Positions 25,958-35,453 are shown, numbered from the stretch's first letter. The stretch: 64,000 nt of DNA from Streptomyces sp. NRRL B-24085 (GCF_001282115.1 NZ_LJBR01000022.1:1-64000), one strand, 5' to 3'. Numbers and translations are program-made. The notes: generated from the sequence alone by a model not told the origin.

Positions 25958-27633
25958 CCAGACCTGTCTCCGATCCGGTCGGCCTCGAAGTGCGCTGGGA
26001 CCGGCTCGCCGCCGCCACCGACGAGGCGGCCTCCACGATGCTGCGCACGGCGTTCTCCACGATCATCCGTGAGTCCAACGACTACACCGTCGTCCTGATG
26101 GACCGCACGGGCCGCACCATGGCCGAGTCACGGGCCGGCATCCCCGCCTTCGCCGCCCTGATGAGCTCGCTGACCGCACTGGTCCTCGAACGGTTCCCCG
26201 CGGACCAGTGGCAGGACGGCGACAGCGTCATCACGAACGACCCGTGGATCGCCACCGGGCACCTGCCCGACATCGCCATGATCTCGCCGGTCTTCCACCG
26301 GGGCCGGCTCGTCGCGTTCGCGGGCACCGTGGCGCACTCACCGGACATCGGCGGCACCCCCTCGATGAGCGCGACCGAGCTCCTGTCCGAGGGGATCCTG
26401 ATTCCGCCGCTGCGGCTGTTCCGGGCCGGACGCGTCGAGCAGGGTGTCAAGGACCTGCTGTTGGCGAACGTACGGCTGGCGGACCAGGTGTGGGGCGACC
26501 TGGAGGCGCAGGCCGCGGCCCACGCCGTGTGCCGCCGGCGTGCCCAGGAGTTCCTCGACGACTTCCGCGAGCCGCACTTCGAGGCGTTCGCGGCCCAGGT
26601 CCACGCGGTGACCGACGAGGCGATGCGGGCGGGCGTCCGCGACCTGCCCGACGGTGTCTACCGCGCCGCCCTGGACGCGGACGGCGTCGAGGGCCACCCC
26701 ACGCACATCGAGTGCGCGGTGACCGTGCGCGGCGAGGAGGTGGAGATCGACTACACCGGCAGCTCCCCCCAGGTGCCCTTCGCGACGAACTCGACGCTGA
26801 ACTACACCCGCGCCTACTCCATGTATCCGCTGAAGATCCTGCTGGACCCGTCCACGCGCACCAACTGGGGCTCCTACCGGTCCATCCAGGTCACCGCTCC
26901 GGAGGGCACGATCGTCAACCCGAGATTTCCCGCGCCCGTCGTGGCACGGCACCTCACCGGGCACCTCCTGTCCTGTGCGGTGTACCAGGCACTGGCCCCG
27001 GTGCTGCCCGACCGTGTCATCGCGGACAGCGGCGGTGCCCCCGCCCTGCGGGTGCGCTTCGCCGGGGTCGACGACTCCGGGCGGCCGTTCAGCCTGATGC
27101 TGTTCGCCAACGCGGGCATGGGCGCGTCCAAGGAGTCGGACGGGCTGTCCGCCACCGCCTTCCCGACCAACTCGGGAGGCGGCAGCATCGAGGCCCTGGA
27201 GGCCGCGTCGCCGCTGCACTTCCTCCGCAAGGAGCTGCGTACCGGATCGGGCGGGCGGGGCCGGCGCCGTGGAGGCCTGGGCCAGACCGTCGAGGTCCGC
27301 AACCCCACGAGCCGACCGGTGCAGATGGTGCTGCTCGGAGACCGCGAACGGCACCCGGCGCTCGGACTGGCCGGCGGGGAACCCGGCGCCACCGCCCAGG
27401 TCGTGCTGGACTCCGGCGAGCGTGTCCCCCTGAAGTCGATCTCACGGCTGGCCCCCGGCTCGTCGGTGGTCATCTCCTTCGCCGGCGGCGGCGGCTTCGG
27501 CCGGCCCGAGGAGCGCGAGCCCGAACTCCTGGTCGCCGACGAGATCGCCGGCTACACCCTCCCGGCCGGCCGGCAGAACCCGTACACGGCGCCGACGGCG
27601 GTCGGCAGCGCACATGAGGAGGCGGGCCGATGA
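25954..27633 (+). CDS. Hydantoinase B/oxoprolinase family subunit
   Basis: 559 residues. Typical HyuB blocks: TAFSTIIRESNDYTVVLMD near residue 30, NDPWIATGHLPDIAMISP near 91, IDYTGSSPQVP near 265, and the C-terminal GGGGFGRPEERE. With HyuA it forms an ATP-dependent hydrolase of cyclic amides (hydantoins, oxoproline, lactams) or an ATP-dependent carboxylase of ketones such as acetone; sequence alone does not tell which. The start overlaps the dehydrogenase stop and the stop overlaps the HyuA start, so equal synthesis of the subunits is expected. A separate gamma subunit, as in acetone carboxylase, is not seen. Confidence 0.9.
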   Translation: MTRPVSDPVGLEVRWDRLAAATDEAASTMLRTAFSTIIRESNDYTVVLMDRTGRTMAESRAGIPAFAALMSSLTALVLERFPADQWQDGDSVITNDPWIATGHLPDIAMISPVFHRGRLVAFAGTVAHSPDIGGTPSMSATELLSEGILIPPLRLFRAGRVEQGVKDLLLANVRLADQVWGDLEAQAAAHAVCRRRAQEFLDDFREPHFEAFAAQVHAVTDEAMRAGVRDLPDGVYRAALDADGVEGHPTHIECAVTVRGEEVEIDYTGSSPQVPFATNSTLNYTRAYSMYPLKILLDPSTRTNWGSYRSIQVTAPEGTIVNPRFPAPVVARHLTGHLLSCAVYQALAPVLPDRVIADSGGAPALRVRFAGVDDSGRPFSLMLFANAGMGASKESDGLSATAFPTNSGGGSIEALEAASPLHFLRKELRTGSGGRGRRRGGLGQTVEVRNPTSRPVQMVLLGDRERHPALGLAGGEPGATAQVVLDSGERVPLKSISRLAPGSSVVISFAGGGGFGRPEEREPELLVADEIAGYTLPAGRQNPYTAPTAVGSAHEEAGR

Positions 27634-29702
27634 GCCGCACGGTCAGGATCGGCGTCGACGTCGGCGGAACGTTCACCGATCTGCTGCTGCACGACCCGCA
27701 CCGGCAATTGATCAGGCCGGGAAAGCTGCCCACCACACCCCATGCCCCCAACGAAGCCATCACCGCGGGGATCGCCCGCCTGCTGGAGGAGACGTCCACG
27801 GCCCCCGCAGCCGTCGCCGGCATCGTGCACGGCACCACGCTGGTGACGAACACCCTGCTGGAACGCACGGGAGCGGTCGTCGGCCTGCTCACCACCAGCG
27901 GGTTCAGCGACTCCCTCGAAATGGGACGGGAGACGAGGTTCGACACCACCGACCTGCACGCCCGGCCCGCCCAGCCGCTGGTGCCGCGCCATCTGCGCCG
28001 CGGGGTGCCCGGAAGGCTCGCCGCCAACGGTGAGGAACTCGAACCGCTCGACGAGCATGCCGTCCTCGCGGCGGTGCGGGAACTGGTGGACCAGGGCATC
28101 GAGGCACTGGCCGTGGCCTTCATGCACTCCTACCGCGACGCCGGGCACGAACACCGGGTGCGGGACCTGGTCGCGCGTGCCCACCCCGACCTGCCCGTCA
28201 CGCTCTCCAGCGCCGTCGCCCCGGTCATCGGCGAGTACGAGCGGGCCGGCACCGCCTGCCTGAACGCGTATGTGCAGCCCTTGATGTCGCGCTACCTCGA
28301 CGATCTGCGCGACGACCTGACCGCTTTGGGGATCGACGCGCCCCTGCGCATCATGCTCTCCGGCGGTGGTGTCACGACTCTTGAGGACGCCAAGCGGTTC
28401 CCCGTACGGCTGCTGGAGTCGGGCCCCGCGGCCGGTGCCATCGCCGCCGCCGCGGTCGCCCGGACGCTGGGGGAGCAGGACGTCGTCTCCTTCGACATGG
28501 GCGGGACCACCGCGAAGATCGCGGTGGTCCAGGGGGGCAGGCCTAGGCTCAAGCACGACTTCGAGGCGGGGCGCGTCGACAAGTTCAAGCCCGGCTCGGG
28601 GCTTCCGGTGCGGCTGACCGTCGTCGACATGATCGAGATCGGTTCGGGAGGCGGCTCGATCGCGGCACCCGACCCGCTCGGACTGCTCAAGGTGGGACCG
28701 CGCAGCGCCGGTTCGGTGCCCGGCCCCGTCGCCTACGGGCGGGGAGGCGAGCGGCCCACCGTGACGGACGCCGACCTGATCCTCGGCTGTCTCGACGCGG
28801 ACAACTTCCTCGGCGGTGAGATGAGGCTGCGTACCCGCGAGGCCCACAAGGCGCTGACGCGTGAGGTGGCGGGTCCGCTGGGACTCGACACGGTCGACGC
28901 CGCCGCCGGGATCGTCGAGGTGGTCACCGAAAGCATGGCCGCCGCCGCCCGCATGCACCTGTCCGAACAGGGCAAGGACCCCGCCGACTTCGCCCTGCTG
29001 GCCTTCGGCGGAGCGGGACCCGCCCATGCCTACGGGCTGGCGAAGTCGCTGAAGATCCCCAAGGTGATCGTGCCGATGCGGGCCGGAGTGATGTCCGCCT
29101 GCGGACTCCTGGCCGCGGCTCCCACGGTCGACGAGGTCCGCAGCCTGCCCTCGCCCCTCGCCGACGTCGACTGGGACCGGGTGGCCGCGCTGTACGACGA
29201 GATGGCGACCAGGGCCACCGAAACGCTCCAGCCGGGCGACCCGGAACTGGTCCGGGTCCACCGCTCGGCCGACATGCGCTACCTCGGCCAGGGCTTCGAG
29301 ATCGAGGTCGACGTGGCCGAACAGGACTTCGGTCCGCACGGTCTCGGACGCATCCGGAGCGCCTTCGAGTCGACGTACCGGGCCGTGTTCGGTCGCTCCC
29401 TCGAAGGTGCCTTGGAGGTCGTGAACTGGCGGCTCTCCATGCGGCTGCCCGGTCATGAACTGTCGACGGAGGGCGGCCCCGCGGGAGGGGGTGAGGCGCG
29501 CCGCGGTGTCCGTTCGGTCTGGTTTCCGGGACACGGGCCGCTCGAGACCACTGTGTGGAACCGCTACGAGCTCACGCCGGGCACCGAGCTGGCAGGTCCG
29601 GCGATCTTCGAGGAGCGTGAATCGTCCTGCTCCTTCGGGCCGGACTGCCGCATCCGGGTCACCGACGACCTGACCCTCGTGGTCGAGCTCGACCGGGCCT
29701 GA
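27630..29702 (+). CDS. Hydantoinase A/oxoprolinase family subunit
   Basis: 690 residues, ASKHA-fold ATPase subunit. Phosphate-binding blocks are clear: RIGVDVGGTFTDLLLHD at the N terminus and VSFDMGGTTAKIAVVQ near residue 287, with ALLAFGGAGPAHAYGLAKSL near 455. The HGTTLVTNTLLER segment near 70 is also typical. Pairs with HyuB in the preceding gene (ATGA overlap) to drive ATP-dependent ring opening or carboxylation. In this cluster the likely substrate is a cyclic or ketone intermediate of the unknown pathway. About 100 bp separate it from the transporter gene. Confidence 0.9.
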   Translation: MSRTVRIGVDVGGTFTDLLLHDPHRQLIRPGKLPTTPHAPNEAITAGIARLLEETSTAPAAVAGIVHGTTLVTNTLLERTGAVVGLLTTSGFSDSLEMGRETRFDTTDLHARPAQPLVPRHLRRGVPGRLAANGEELEPLDEHAVLAAVRELVDQGIEALAVAFMHSYRDAGHEHRVRDLVARAHPDLPVTLSSAVAPVIGEYERAGTACLNAYVQPLMSRYLDDLRDDLTALGIDAPLRIMLSGGGVTTLEDAKRFPVRLLESGPAAGAIAAAAVARTLGEQDVVSFDMGGTTAKIAVVQGGRPRLKHDFEAGRVDKFKPGSGLPVRLTVVDMIEIGSGGGSIAAPDPLGLLKVGPRSAGSVPGPVAYGRGGERPTVTDADLILGCLDADNFLGGEMRLRTREAHKALTREVAGPLGLDTVDAAAGIVEVVTESMAAAARMHLSEQGKDPADFALLAFGGAGPAHAYGLAKSLKIPKVIVPMRAGVMSACGLLAAAPTVDEVRSLPSPLADVDWDRVAALYDEMATRATETLQPGDPELVRVHRSADMRYLGQGFEIEVDVAEQDFGPHGLGRIRSAFESTYRAVFGRSLEGALEVVNWRLSMRLPGHELSTEGGPAGGGEARRGVRSVWFPGHGPLETTVWNRYELTPGTELAGPAIFEERESSCSFGPDCRIRVTDDLTLVVELDRA

Positions 29703-29804
29703 ACCGTCCGGCGACCGGTCCGGGGAACGGCCTCCCCCCACGCCAACACCGACAAACCATCCAGTAGCTGCCCGATATGGTGGCGGCGTGAAGGGACGAC
29801 CCTT

Positions 29805-31079
29805 ATGACGACGGTGTCAGTAGGGCAGCGCACACGAACCCGGCGCATCACGTTCCTGGTCGCTCTCGCGGTCTTCGCACAGGAGTCGACCTGGAACTTC
29901 TACGAATCCCAGGTTCCGCCGCTCCTGCGGGAGCATCTCACCAGCACGGCCGTGGTGGGTCTGCTGATGGGCATGGACAACCTGCTCGGCATCTTCATCC
30001 AGCCGTGGATCGGCAACCGGTCCGATCGGACGCGGACCTCCTGGGGCCGGCGGATGCCCTACCTGGTGGTGGGGATGCCGATCGCCGCCACGCTCTTCAT
30101 CCTCATCCCGCACAGTGCGGGATCGTTGCCGCTGCTGATCGTGGTGCTGTTCTCGTACGCGCTCGTCGCCAACACCTTCAAGCCGATCGCCGAGGCGCTC
30201 GTACCGGACTTCATCGCACCCGAGCGGCGAAGCCGGGCCAACGCGGTGGTCAAGATCGCCTCCAGCATCACGGCCATCGTTGCCGCGCTCATCAGCATCT
30301 TCCTGGTCGACAACCATCTGAGCCTGGCGTTCGCGATCCCCGCGATCATCATGCTGATCTCGATCGGGGTGCTCGCGGCCACCGTGCGCGACAACCGGTC
30401 TCCGGCCTACCAGGCCGCGGTGGCGGAGAGCGATGAGGAGCACGGTGCCGAGCGCACCGAGCCACGGGTCCGGGACACCTTCGTCGAGATCCTCAAGGAC
30501 ACCGATCGCAGCCGGCTGCTGCTGCTCCTCGCGATCCTCCTCTTCGGCAGCGCGTGGGCCGCGTCCCGGTCGCTGATCACGCCGTACGGGATGGAAGCCC
30601 TGGACATGTCACGGGGAGCCGCCGGCGGTCTCACCCTGCCCAGCGGCATCGCCTTCATCCTGGCGGCGTATCCGGCAGCCGTGCTCGCAGAGCGGTACGG
30701 ACGGCTCCGGGTCATGGCTGTGGGCATGTCGGTCTTCGCCGGCTCCATGGTGCTGGGGACGATCGTCCAGACCTCCATGGGAACCACCGTGGCCCTGTGT
30801 CTCGCGGCGGCCGGCGCGACCTGCTTCCTGGTCAACGCGGTGGTCGTCCTGTGGAACCTCGCACCCTCGGCACGGGTCTTCGGGACGTACGCCGGCATGT
30901 ACACCGTCGGCTGGGCCGGCGGCGGCTTCCTGGGCCCGGCGGTGGTCGGCGGCATGGTCGACATCACCGGCTGGCCCCTGATGCTCATCGACATCGCCCT
31001 CGTCGCCGCGCTGTCGATCGTCGTCGTAGCCAGGATCGGTGTGCTCCAGCGGCGCACCGGCCTGACCCTCGCCAAGTAA
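29805..31079 (+). CDS. MFS transporter of module 2
   Basis: 424 residues, ATG. Twelve helices expected. The start of the fold, LAVFAQESTWNFYESQVPP, and MGMDNLLGIFIQPWIGNRSD closely repeat the MFS of module 1, and similarity continues to the end, so the two are paralogues. Motif A-like loop with RSDRTRTSWGRRMP. Import of the pathway substrate is likely. The short 102-bp gap after HyuA holds no obvious terminator, so it is probably read from the same transcript. Confidence 0.85.
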   Translation: MTTVSVGQRTRTRRITFLVALAVFAQESTWNFYESQVPPLLREHLTSTAVVGLLMGMDNLLGIFIQPWIGNRSDRTRTSWGRRMPYLVVGMPIAATLFILIPHSAGSLPLLIVVLFSYALVANTFKPIAEALVPDFIAPERRSRANAVVKIASSITAIVAALISIFLVDNHLSLAFAIPAIIMLISIGVLAATVRDNRSPAYQAAVAESDEEHGAERTEPRVRDTFVEILKDTDRSRLLLLLAILLFGSAWAASRSLITPYGMEALDMSRGAAGGLTLPSGIAFILAAYPAAVLAERYGRLRVMAVGMSVFAGSMVLGTIVQTSMGTTVALCLAAAGATCFLVNAVVVLWNLAPSARVFGTYAGMYTVGWAGGGFLGPAVVGGMVDITGWPLMLIDIALVAALSIVVVARIGVLQRRTGLTLAK

Positions 31080-31139
31080 CCGCCCATCCCCGCAGCGCGG
31101 CGCGCGCCCAGCGCCAGACGCGGCCAGAGACGAGGAACC

Positions 31140-32126
31140 GTGCCCCGCATCCTGATCACCACCGACTACCTGTGGCCCGACGACGAAGTCGATCACTATC
31201 TCCGGGCACACGGCCACACGACGGTGCACGCCCCGCTGGTCGGCCGAGAAGGTCCCGAGCGGCTCATCGCCGCCCTCGACGGGATCGACGCGGCGCTCGT
31301 CGGCCACGATCCGCTGACCGCCCAGGTCCTCTCCGCAGCTCCCCGCCTGCGCGTCGTCGTGCGCACCGGCGTCGGCTACGACTCGATCGACGTCGCCGCC
31401 GCGGGCAGGCTCGGCATCACGGTGAGCAACCTGCCGGGCATCAACGCCAACGCCGTGGCCGAGTACACCCTCGGTCTGCTGCTGGCGGCCGCGCGGCGCC
31501 TGGTGCAGAGCGCGGCGGGCGTCGCAGCCGGCCGGTGGCCGAGGGAGGACGGTCACGAGCTGCGCGGGTCGACGCTCGGCCTGATCGGATACGGGGCGGC
31601 AGCGCGCGCCGTGGTGCCGCTGGCGCGGGCCTTCGGCATGGACGTGCTTTGCACCACCGGTGTGCCCGAGGACCAACGCTCGGACCCGTCGGTGCGGTTC
31701 GTCGCGCTCCCCGAGCTGCTGGCGGCATCCGACTACGTATCGGTGCACACCGCGCTGACGAACCGCACACGCGGTCTCCTGGACGCCTCCGCCTTCCGGC
31801 GGATGAAACCGACGGCGGTGCTGGTGAACACCGCGCGGGGGGCCGTCGTCGACGAACAGGCCCTCGCCGATGCCGTGCGCACCGGCGAGATCGCCGCGGC
31901 GGCGCTCGACGTGGTGAGCGAGGAGCCGCTCCCGGCCGACAGCCCGCTGCGGGACGTCGACGGAATCGTCGTCTTCTCCCACCTCGCGGGCCAGACCGCC
32001 GAAGCCCGTGCCGCAGCCGGCCTCGAAGGCGCGGCCGAGGTCGTGGCCGCCCTCGCGGGCCGCCCCCGGTTCGCGGTGAACGCCCACCTGCTGCCGCACG
32101 CCCCCACCGTCCGGGCCGACGGGTGA
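31140..32126 (+). CDS. D-isomer specific 2-hydroxyacid dehydrogenase
   Basis: 328 residues from a GTG with GAGG upstream. NAD-binding Rossmann motif GLIGYGAAARA near residue 148. The catalytic triad of the family is complete: Arg in NTARGAVVDEQAL near 235, Glu in VVSEEPLP near 264, and His in FSHLAGQT near 285. It interconverts a 2-keto acid and a D-2-hydroxy acid. Together with the tartrate-type dehydrogenase it points to hydroxy-acid chemistry in this cluster. Sits between the MFS and AtuA genes. Confidence 0.88.
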   Translation: MPRILITTDYLWPDDEVDHYLRAHGHTTVHAPLVGREGPERLIAALDGIDAALVGHDPLTAQVLSAAPRLRVVVRTGVGYDSIDVAAAGRLGITVSNLPGINANAVAEYTLGLLLAAARRLVQSAAGVAAGRWPREDGHELRGSTLGLIGYGAAARAVVPLARAFGMDVLCTTGVPEDQRSDPSVRFVALPELLAASDYVSVHTALTNRTRGLLDASAFRRMKPTAVLVNTARGAVVDEQALADAVRTGEIAAAALDVVSEEPLPADSPLRDVDGIVVFSHLAGQTAEARAAAGLEGAAEVVAALAGRPRFAVNAHLLPHAPTVRADG

Positions 32127-32168
32127 CACCCGCCCGCCACGTGCCCGGTACCGACAAGAAAGAGGAAC

Positions 32169-33554
32169 ATGGACAACGAACGGGTCGACCAGGTCAAGGT
32201 CCTGGCACCGACCGGCATGCTTGGAGCCGGCTTTCCCGAGGCCACGATCGAACGCGGTCTGGCGCTCGGAGCCGACGTCATCTCCGTCGACGCGGGCAGC
32301 ACCGACTCCGGCCCCTACTACCTCGGCGCGTCGCAGCCCAAGACCACCCGCGCGGCGGTCGCCCGGGACCTGCGGGTCCTGCTCAAGGCGGCGGCGGGCG
32401 CCGGTATCCCACTGATCGTCGGCTCGTGCGGCACCAGCGGCACCGACTCCGGTGTCGACTGGGTCGCCGGCATCGTCGCCGACATCCTGGCGGCAGAGGG
32501 ACTCCGGCTGCGGGTCGCGCGCATCTACAGCGAGCAGTCGGCCGGCGAGCTCCTCGAGCGGCTGGACGAGGGCCGGATCCATGCGCTGCCCCCGCTCGGC
32601 GAACTGGAGCCGGAGACGTTGCAGAGCTGCGCTCACATCGTGGGCGCGATGGGACACGAGCCGATCGTCGCCGCGCTGGAGGCCGGTGCGCAGGTCGTGC
32701 TCGCCGGCCGGGCCACGGACACCGCCATCGCCGCCGCCTATCCGCTGATGAAGGGAATGCCGGCCGGACCGGCCTGGCACGCCGCCAAGATCATCGAGTG
32801 TGGCGGTCAGTGCACCAGCAATCCCCGCTCTGGTGGGGTCCTGGCCACCGTCGACGCCGACGGCTTCACCATCGAGCCGCTCGACCCGACGGCGGCCTGC
32901 ACACCGATCCTGGTCGCCGCCCACATGCTCTACGAGACCGTGGACCCGTTCCAGATGCGCGAGCCGGACGGCACCCTGGACGTGCGTGAGGCCGTCTACA
33001 CCGCCCTGGACGACCGCACGGTACGGGTCGAGGGCTCGCGGTTCCATGTCGCCGACCAGCACACCATCAAGCTCGAAGGCGCCCGGATCACCGGCTACGA
33101 GACCATGTCGTTCAGCGCGATCCGCGACCCGCACATCCTCGCGAACATCGACGACTGGGCCGATCTCATGCGGACGATGATCCGGCAGCGGGTGGAGCAG
33201 ACGATCGGCCTCGGCGAGGACAAGTACGCCTTCGACCTGCGCCTCTACGGGCACAACGCCATCCTCGGCGATCTCGAACCGGCAGCGGGCCCACCTCGCG
33301 AGGTGGGAGTCATGCTCCTCGTCAACGCGCCGGACCAGAGCACCGCCACCGCCGTCGCGAAGATCGCCAACCCGTTGATGCTCCATCTGCCGACGGCCGA
33401 CATGGACTACCTGCCGAGCCTGGCGTTCGCCACCTCACCGGCCGAGGTCGAGCGCGGTCCGGCGTACGAGTTCGTGCTCAACCACGTCGTCGACACCCTC
33501 GCCCCCACCGACATGTTCCGCACCGAGATCGAGGAGCCCGCCCACCATGGCTGA
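32169..33554 (+). CDS. AtuA-family (DUF1446) protein, module 2
   Basis: 461 residues, ATG with AAAGAGG upstream. Shares all signature blocks with the module 1 protein: VLAPTGMLGAGF, DAGSTDSGP near residue 40, GSCGTSGTDSGVDW near 86, VVLAGRATDTAIA near 178, and IECGGQC near 208. The C-terminal part (REVGVMLLVNAPDQSTATAVA, then NHVVDTLAPTDMFRTEIEE) also aligns with it. The reaction is unknown. Its last 8 bp overlap the DUF4387-like gene, which reinforces a two-protein functional unit. Confidence 0.87.
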   Translation: MDNERVDQVKVLAPTGMLGAGFPEATIERGLALGADVISVDAGSTDSGPYYLGASQPKTTRAAVARDLRVLLKAAAGAGIPLIVGSCGTSGTDSGVDWVAGIVADILAAEGLRLRVARIYSEQSAGELLERLDEGRIHALPPLGELEPETLQSCAHIVGAMGHEPIVAALEAGAQVVLAGRATDTAIAAAYPLMKGMPAGPAWHAAKIIECGGQCTSNPRSGGVLATVDADGFTIEPLDPTAACTPILVAAHMLYETVDPFQMREPDGTLDVREAVYTALDDRTVRVEGSRFHVADQHTIKLEGARITGYETMSFSAIRDPHILANIDDWADLMRTMIRQRVEQTIGLGEDKYAFDLRLYGHNAILGDLEPAAGPPREVGVMLLVNAPDQSTATAVAKIANPLMLHLPTADMDYLPSLAFATSPAEVERGPAYEFVLNHVVDTLAPTDMFRTEIEEPAHHG

Positions 33555-33876
33555 GACCGCCCCCACCACCCTGGGCGACCTGGCGCACGAGGTCCGGTCC
33601 AAGAACGCCGGGCCGTTCTGGGTCACCATGGAGCTGTTCTTGCGGGACGCGGACGGCTATCGCATCGCCGCCGACGAGACTTACCTCAACGAGGGCACGG
33701 TCGCCCGGCTCTACGGACTCGACGAGGCCGACGTACTGATGTTCCGCATCCCGTCGCTCAACGTCGTCAAGATCTCCTTCCCGCGTCCCGTCAGCCAGGC
33801 GTCGCTGCGCGACCGTGACGTCCACTCCGGTCAGCACCACGTGCCGCTGGCGGTTCTCCCCTTGCCCACCACCTGA
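33547..33876 (+). CDS. DUF4387-like small partner protein of AtuA (module 2)
   Basis: 109 residues. Contains VRSKNAGPF near residue 16, LYGLDEADV and VKISFPRP near 77, the same three blocks as the protein at 11958-12290. It overlaps the AtuA gene by 8 bp in another frame, giving tight coupling. No catalytic motif is recognised. Probably a subunit or regulator of the AtuA-like protein. Confidence 0.83.
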   Translation: MAETAPTTLGDLAHEVRSKNAGPFWVTMELFLRDADGYRIAADETYLNEGTVARLYGLDEADVLMFRIPSLNVVKISFPRPVSQASLRDRDVHSGQHHVPLAVLPLPTT

Positions 33877-33998
33877 CACCCGGGCGCCATGACGGTCACG
33901 GCCGGTGCCGGCTCACACCCGGCCCCGCGGCGACCCTCGAACTCACCTGCGGGACACGGTCCTTCACATGTCCCCCAAGCACCTGAAGGAGCAGTTCC

Positions 33999-35453
33999 TT
34001 GACCACACCTGCCGTGCCCGAACCCGGTCCGCGTCCTCGGCACCGCGGCCGCCGTCCGGCCGTGCTGGCGGCACTGCTCGCCGCCGCTGTCGTGGGCACG
34101 CTCGGCAGCGCGCCCGCCGCCCCGGCCGACACCGCGCGCCCCACTCCCGCCGCCTGCCCGGGGCGCCTGGCGCACAAGGCGGACTGCTACACCGGCCGGG
34201 ACGCCAACGGCGCCTACTACACGATGGCCGTGCCCAAGCACTGGAACGGCTCCCTCGTCGTCCACGCCCACGGCGGCCCCGACTTCTCCTACGACGAGTC
34301 CACCACCACCGAGGACCTGGAACGCTGGGCGGTGATGGTCGACGAGGGCTACGCCTGGGCGGGCTCCTCGTACCGGCGCGGCGGTTACGGGGTCCGGATG
34401 GCCGCCGCCGACACGGACAACGTACGCCGTCTGTTCGTCGGCCGGTTCGGCCGCCCCGACCACACGTATCTGCACGGCCAGTCCTGGGGCGGCAACGTGG
34501 CCGCCAAGGTCACCGAGACCTACGGCGGACAGCGTGGCGCCTACGACGGAGTCCTGCTGACCAACGGTTTCCTGGCTGGCGGCTCGCGCGGCTACGACAC
34601 ACGTGTGGACCTGCGCACGGTGTACCAGTACTACTGCCGCAACCTGCCCCGCCCCACCGAGCCGCAGTACCCGCTCTGGCAAGGACTGCCCGCGGACTCC
34701 CCGATGACTCCCGAGGAGGTCCACGGCCGACTCCAGGAGTGCACCGGCATCGACTCCCACCCGGCCGATCGGACCGCGAAGCAGCAGCGCAACCTCGACG
34801 ACATCCTGGCCGTCACCCGCATCCCGGAACGGTCCCTGGCCACGAACATGCAGTATGCGGCCTTCCTCGTCCGGGACATCGTGTCCAGCCGGCTCGACGG
34901 CCGCAACCCGTTCGGCAACCGCGGGGTGCGCTACGACGGTTCGCACGACGACAAGGCGCTCAACGCCGGTGTGGAGCGCTTCTCGTCCGACCCCGGCGCG
35001 CGCCGCGACCTCTCCTACGACAGCGACCTCACCGGACGGATCACACTCCCGGTCCTCACGCTGCACGCGATCGACGACCCACAGGTCTTCGTCGAGCACG
35101 AGGCCGCCTACCGCGCCACGGTCCAGGCCGCCGGCCGCGGTGAGAACCTCGTCCAGACCTTCACCAGGGAGAGCGACCACAGCGAGCTCAGCGACGCCGA
35201 GTACGCCAACTCCCTTGCGGCCCTCGCCACATGGGCCCGCACCGGCCGGAAACCCACGCCCAGTTCGATCGCGCGTTCCTGCGCCGCGTTCGACACCACC
35301 TACGGCGGCGGCTGCTTCTACGATCCGGCATTCCGCCCCGCCCCGTTCGCCACCCAGGTCCGCCCCCGGCCCGGTGGTCTCCACTGGCCCGCCATGTCCG
35401 CCGCACAGGAAAAGGCGTGGAGCCGGATCGAGGGTGTCGGCATCGCACCCTGA
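33999..35453 (+). CDS. Secreted alpha/beta hydrolase ending module 2
   Basis: 484 residues from a TTG with AAGGAG eight bases upstream. Residues 1-44 form a signal peptide (PRPRHRGRRP, then an Ala/Leu-rich core). Nucleophile elbow HGQSWGGNVAAKV puts Ser near residue 162; the Asp in LTLHAIDDP and the His in ESDHSELS complete the triad. Several Cys at matched positions in the 2386-3849 paralogue (CPG, CYTG, QECTG, RSCA, GGCFYD) suggest conserved disulfides. It may release the acid or alcohol used by module 2 from an extracellular ester or polymer. Stops before a strong hairpin that closes the cluster. Confidence 0.82.
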   Translation: MTTPAVPEPGPRPRHRGRRPAVLAALLAAAVVGTLGSAPAAPADTARPTPAACPGRLAHKADCYTGRDANGAYYTMAVPKHWNGSLVVHAHGGPDFSYDESTTTEDLERWAVMVDEGYAWAGSSYRRGGYGVRMAAADTDNVRRLFVGRFGRPDHTYLHGQSWGGNVAAKVTETYGGQRGAYDGVLLTNGFLAGGSRGYDTRVDLRTVYQYYCRNLPRPTEPQYPLWQGLPADSPMTPEEVHGRLQECTGIDSHPADRTAKQQRNLDDILAVTRIPERSLATNMQYAAFLVRDIVSSRLDGRNPFGNRGVRYDGSHDDKALNAGVERFSSDPGARRDLSYDSDLTGRITLPVLTLHAIDDPQVFVEHEAAYRATVQAAGRGENLVQTFTRESDHSELSDAEYANSLAALATWARTGRKPTPSSIARSCAAFDTTYGGGCFYDPAFRPAPFATQVRPRPGGLHWPAMSAAQEKAWSRIEGVGIAP

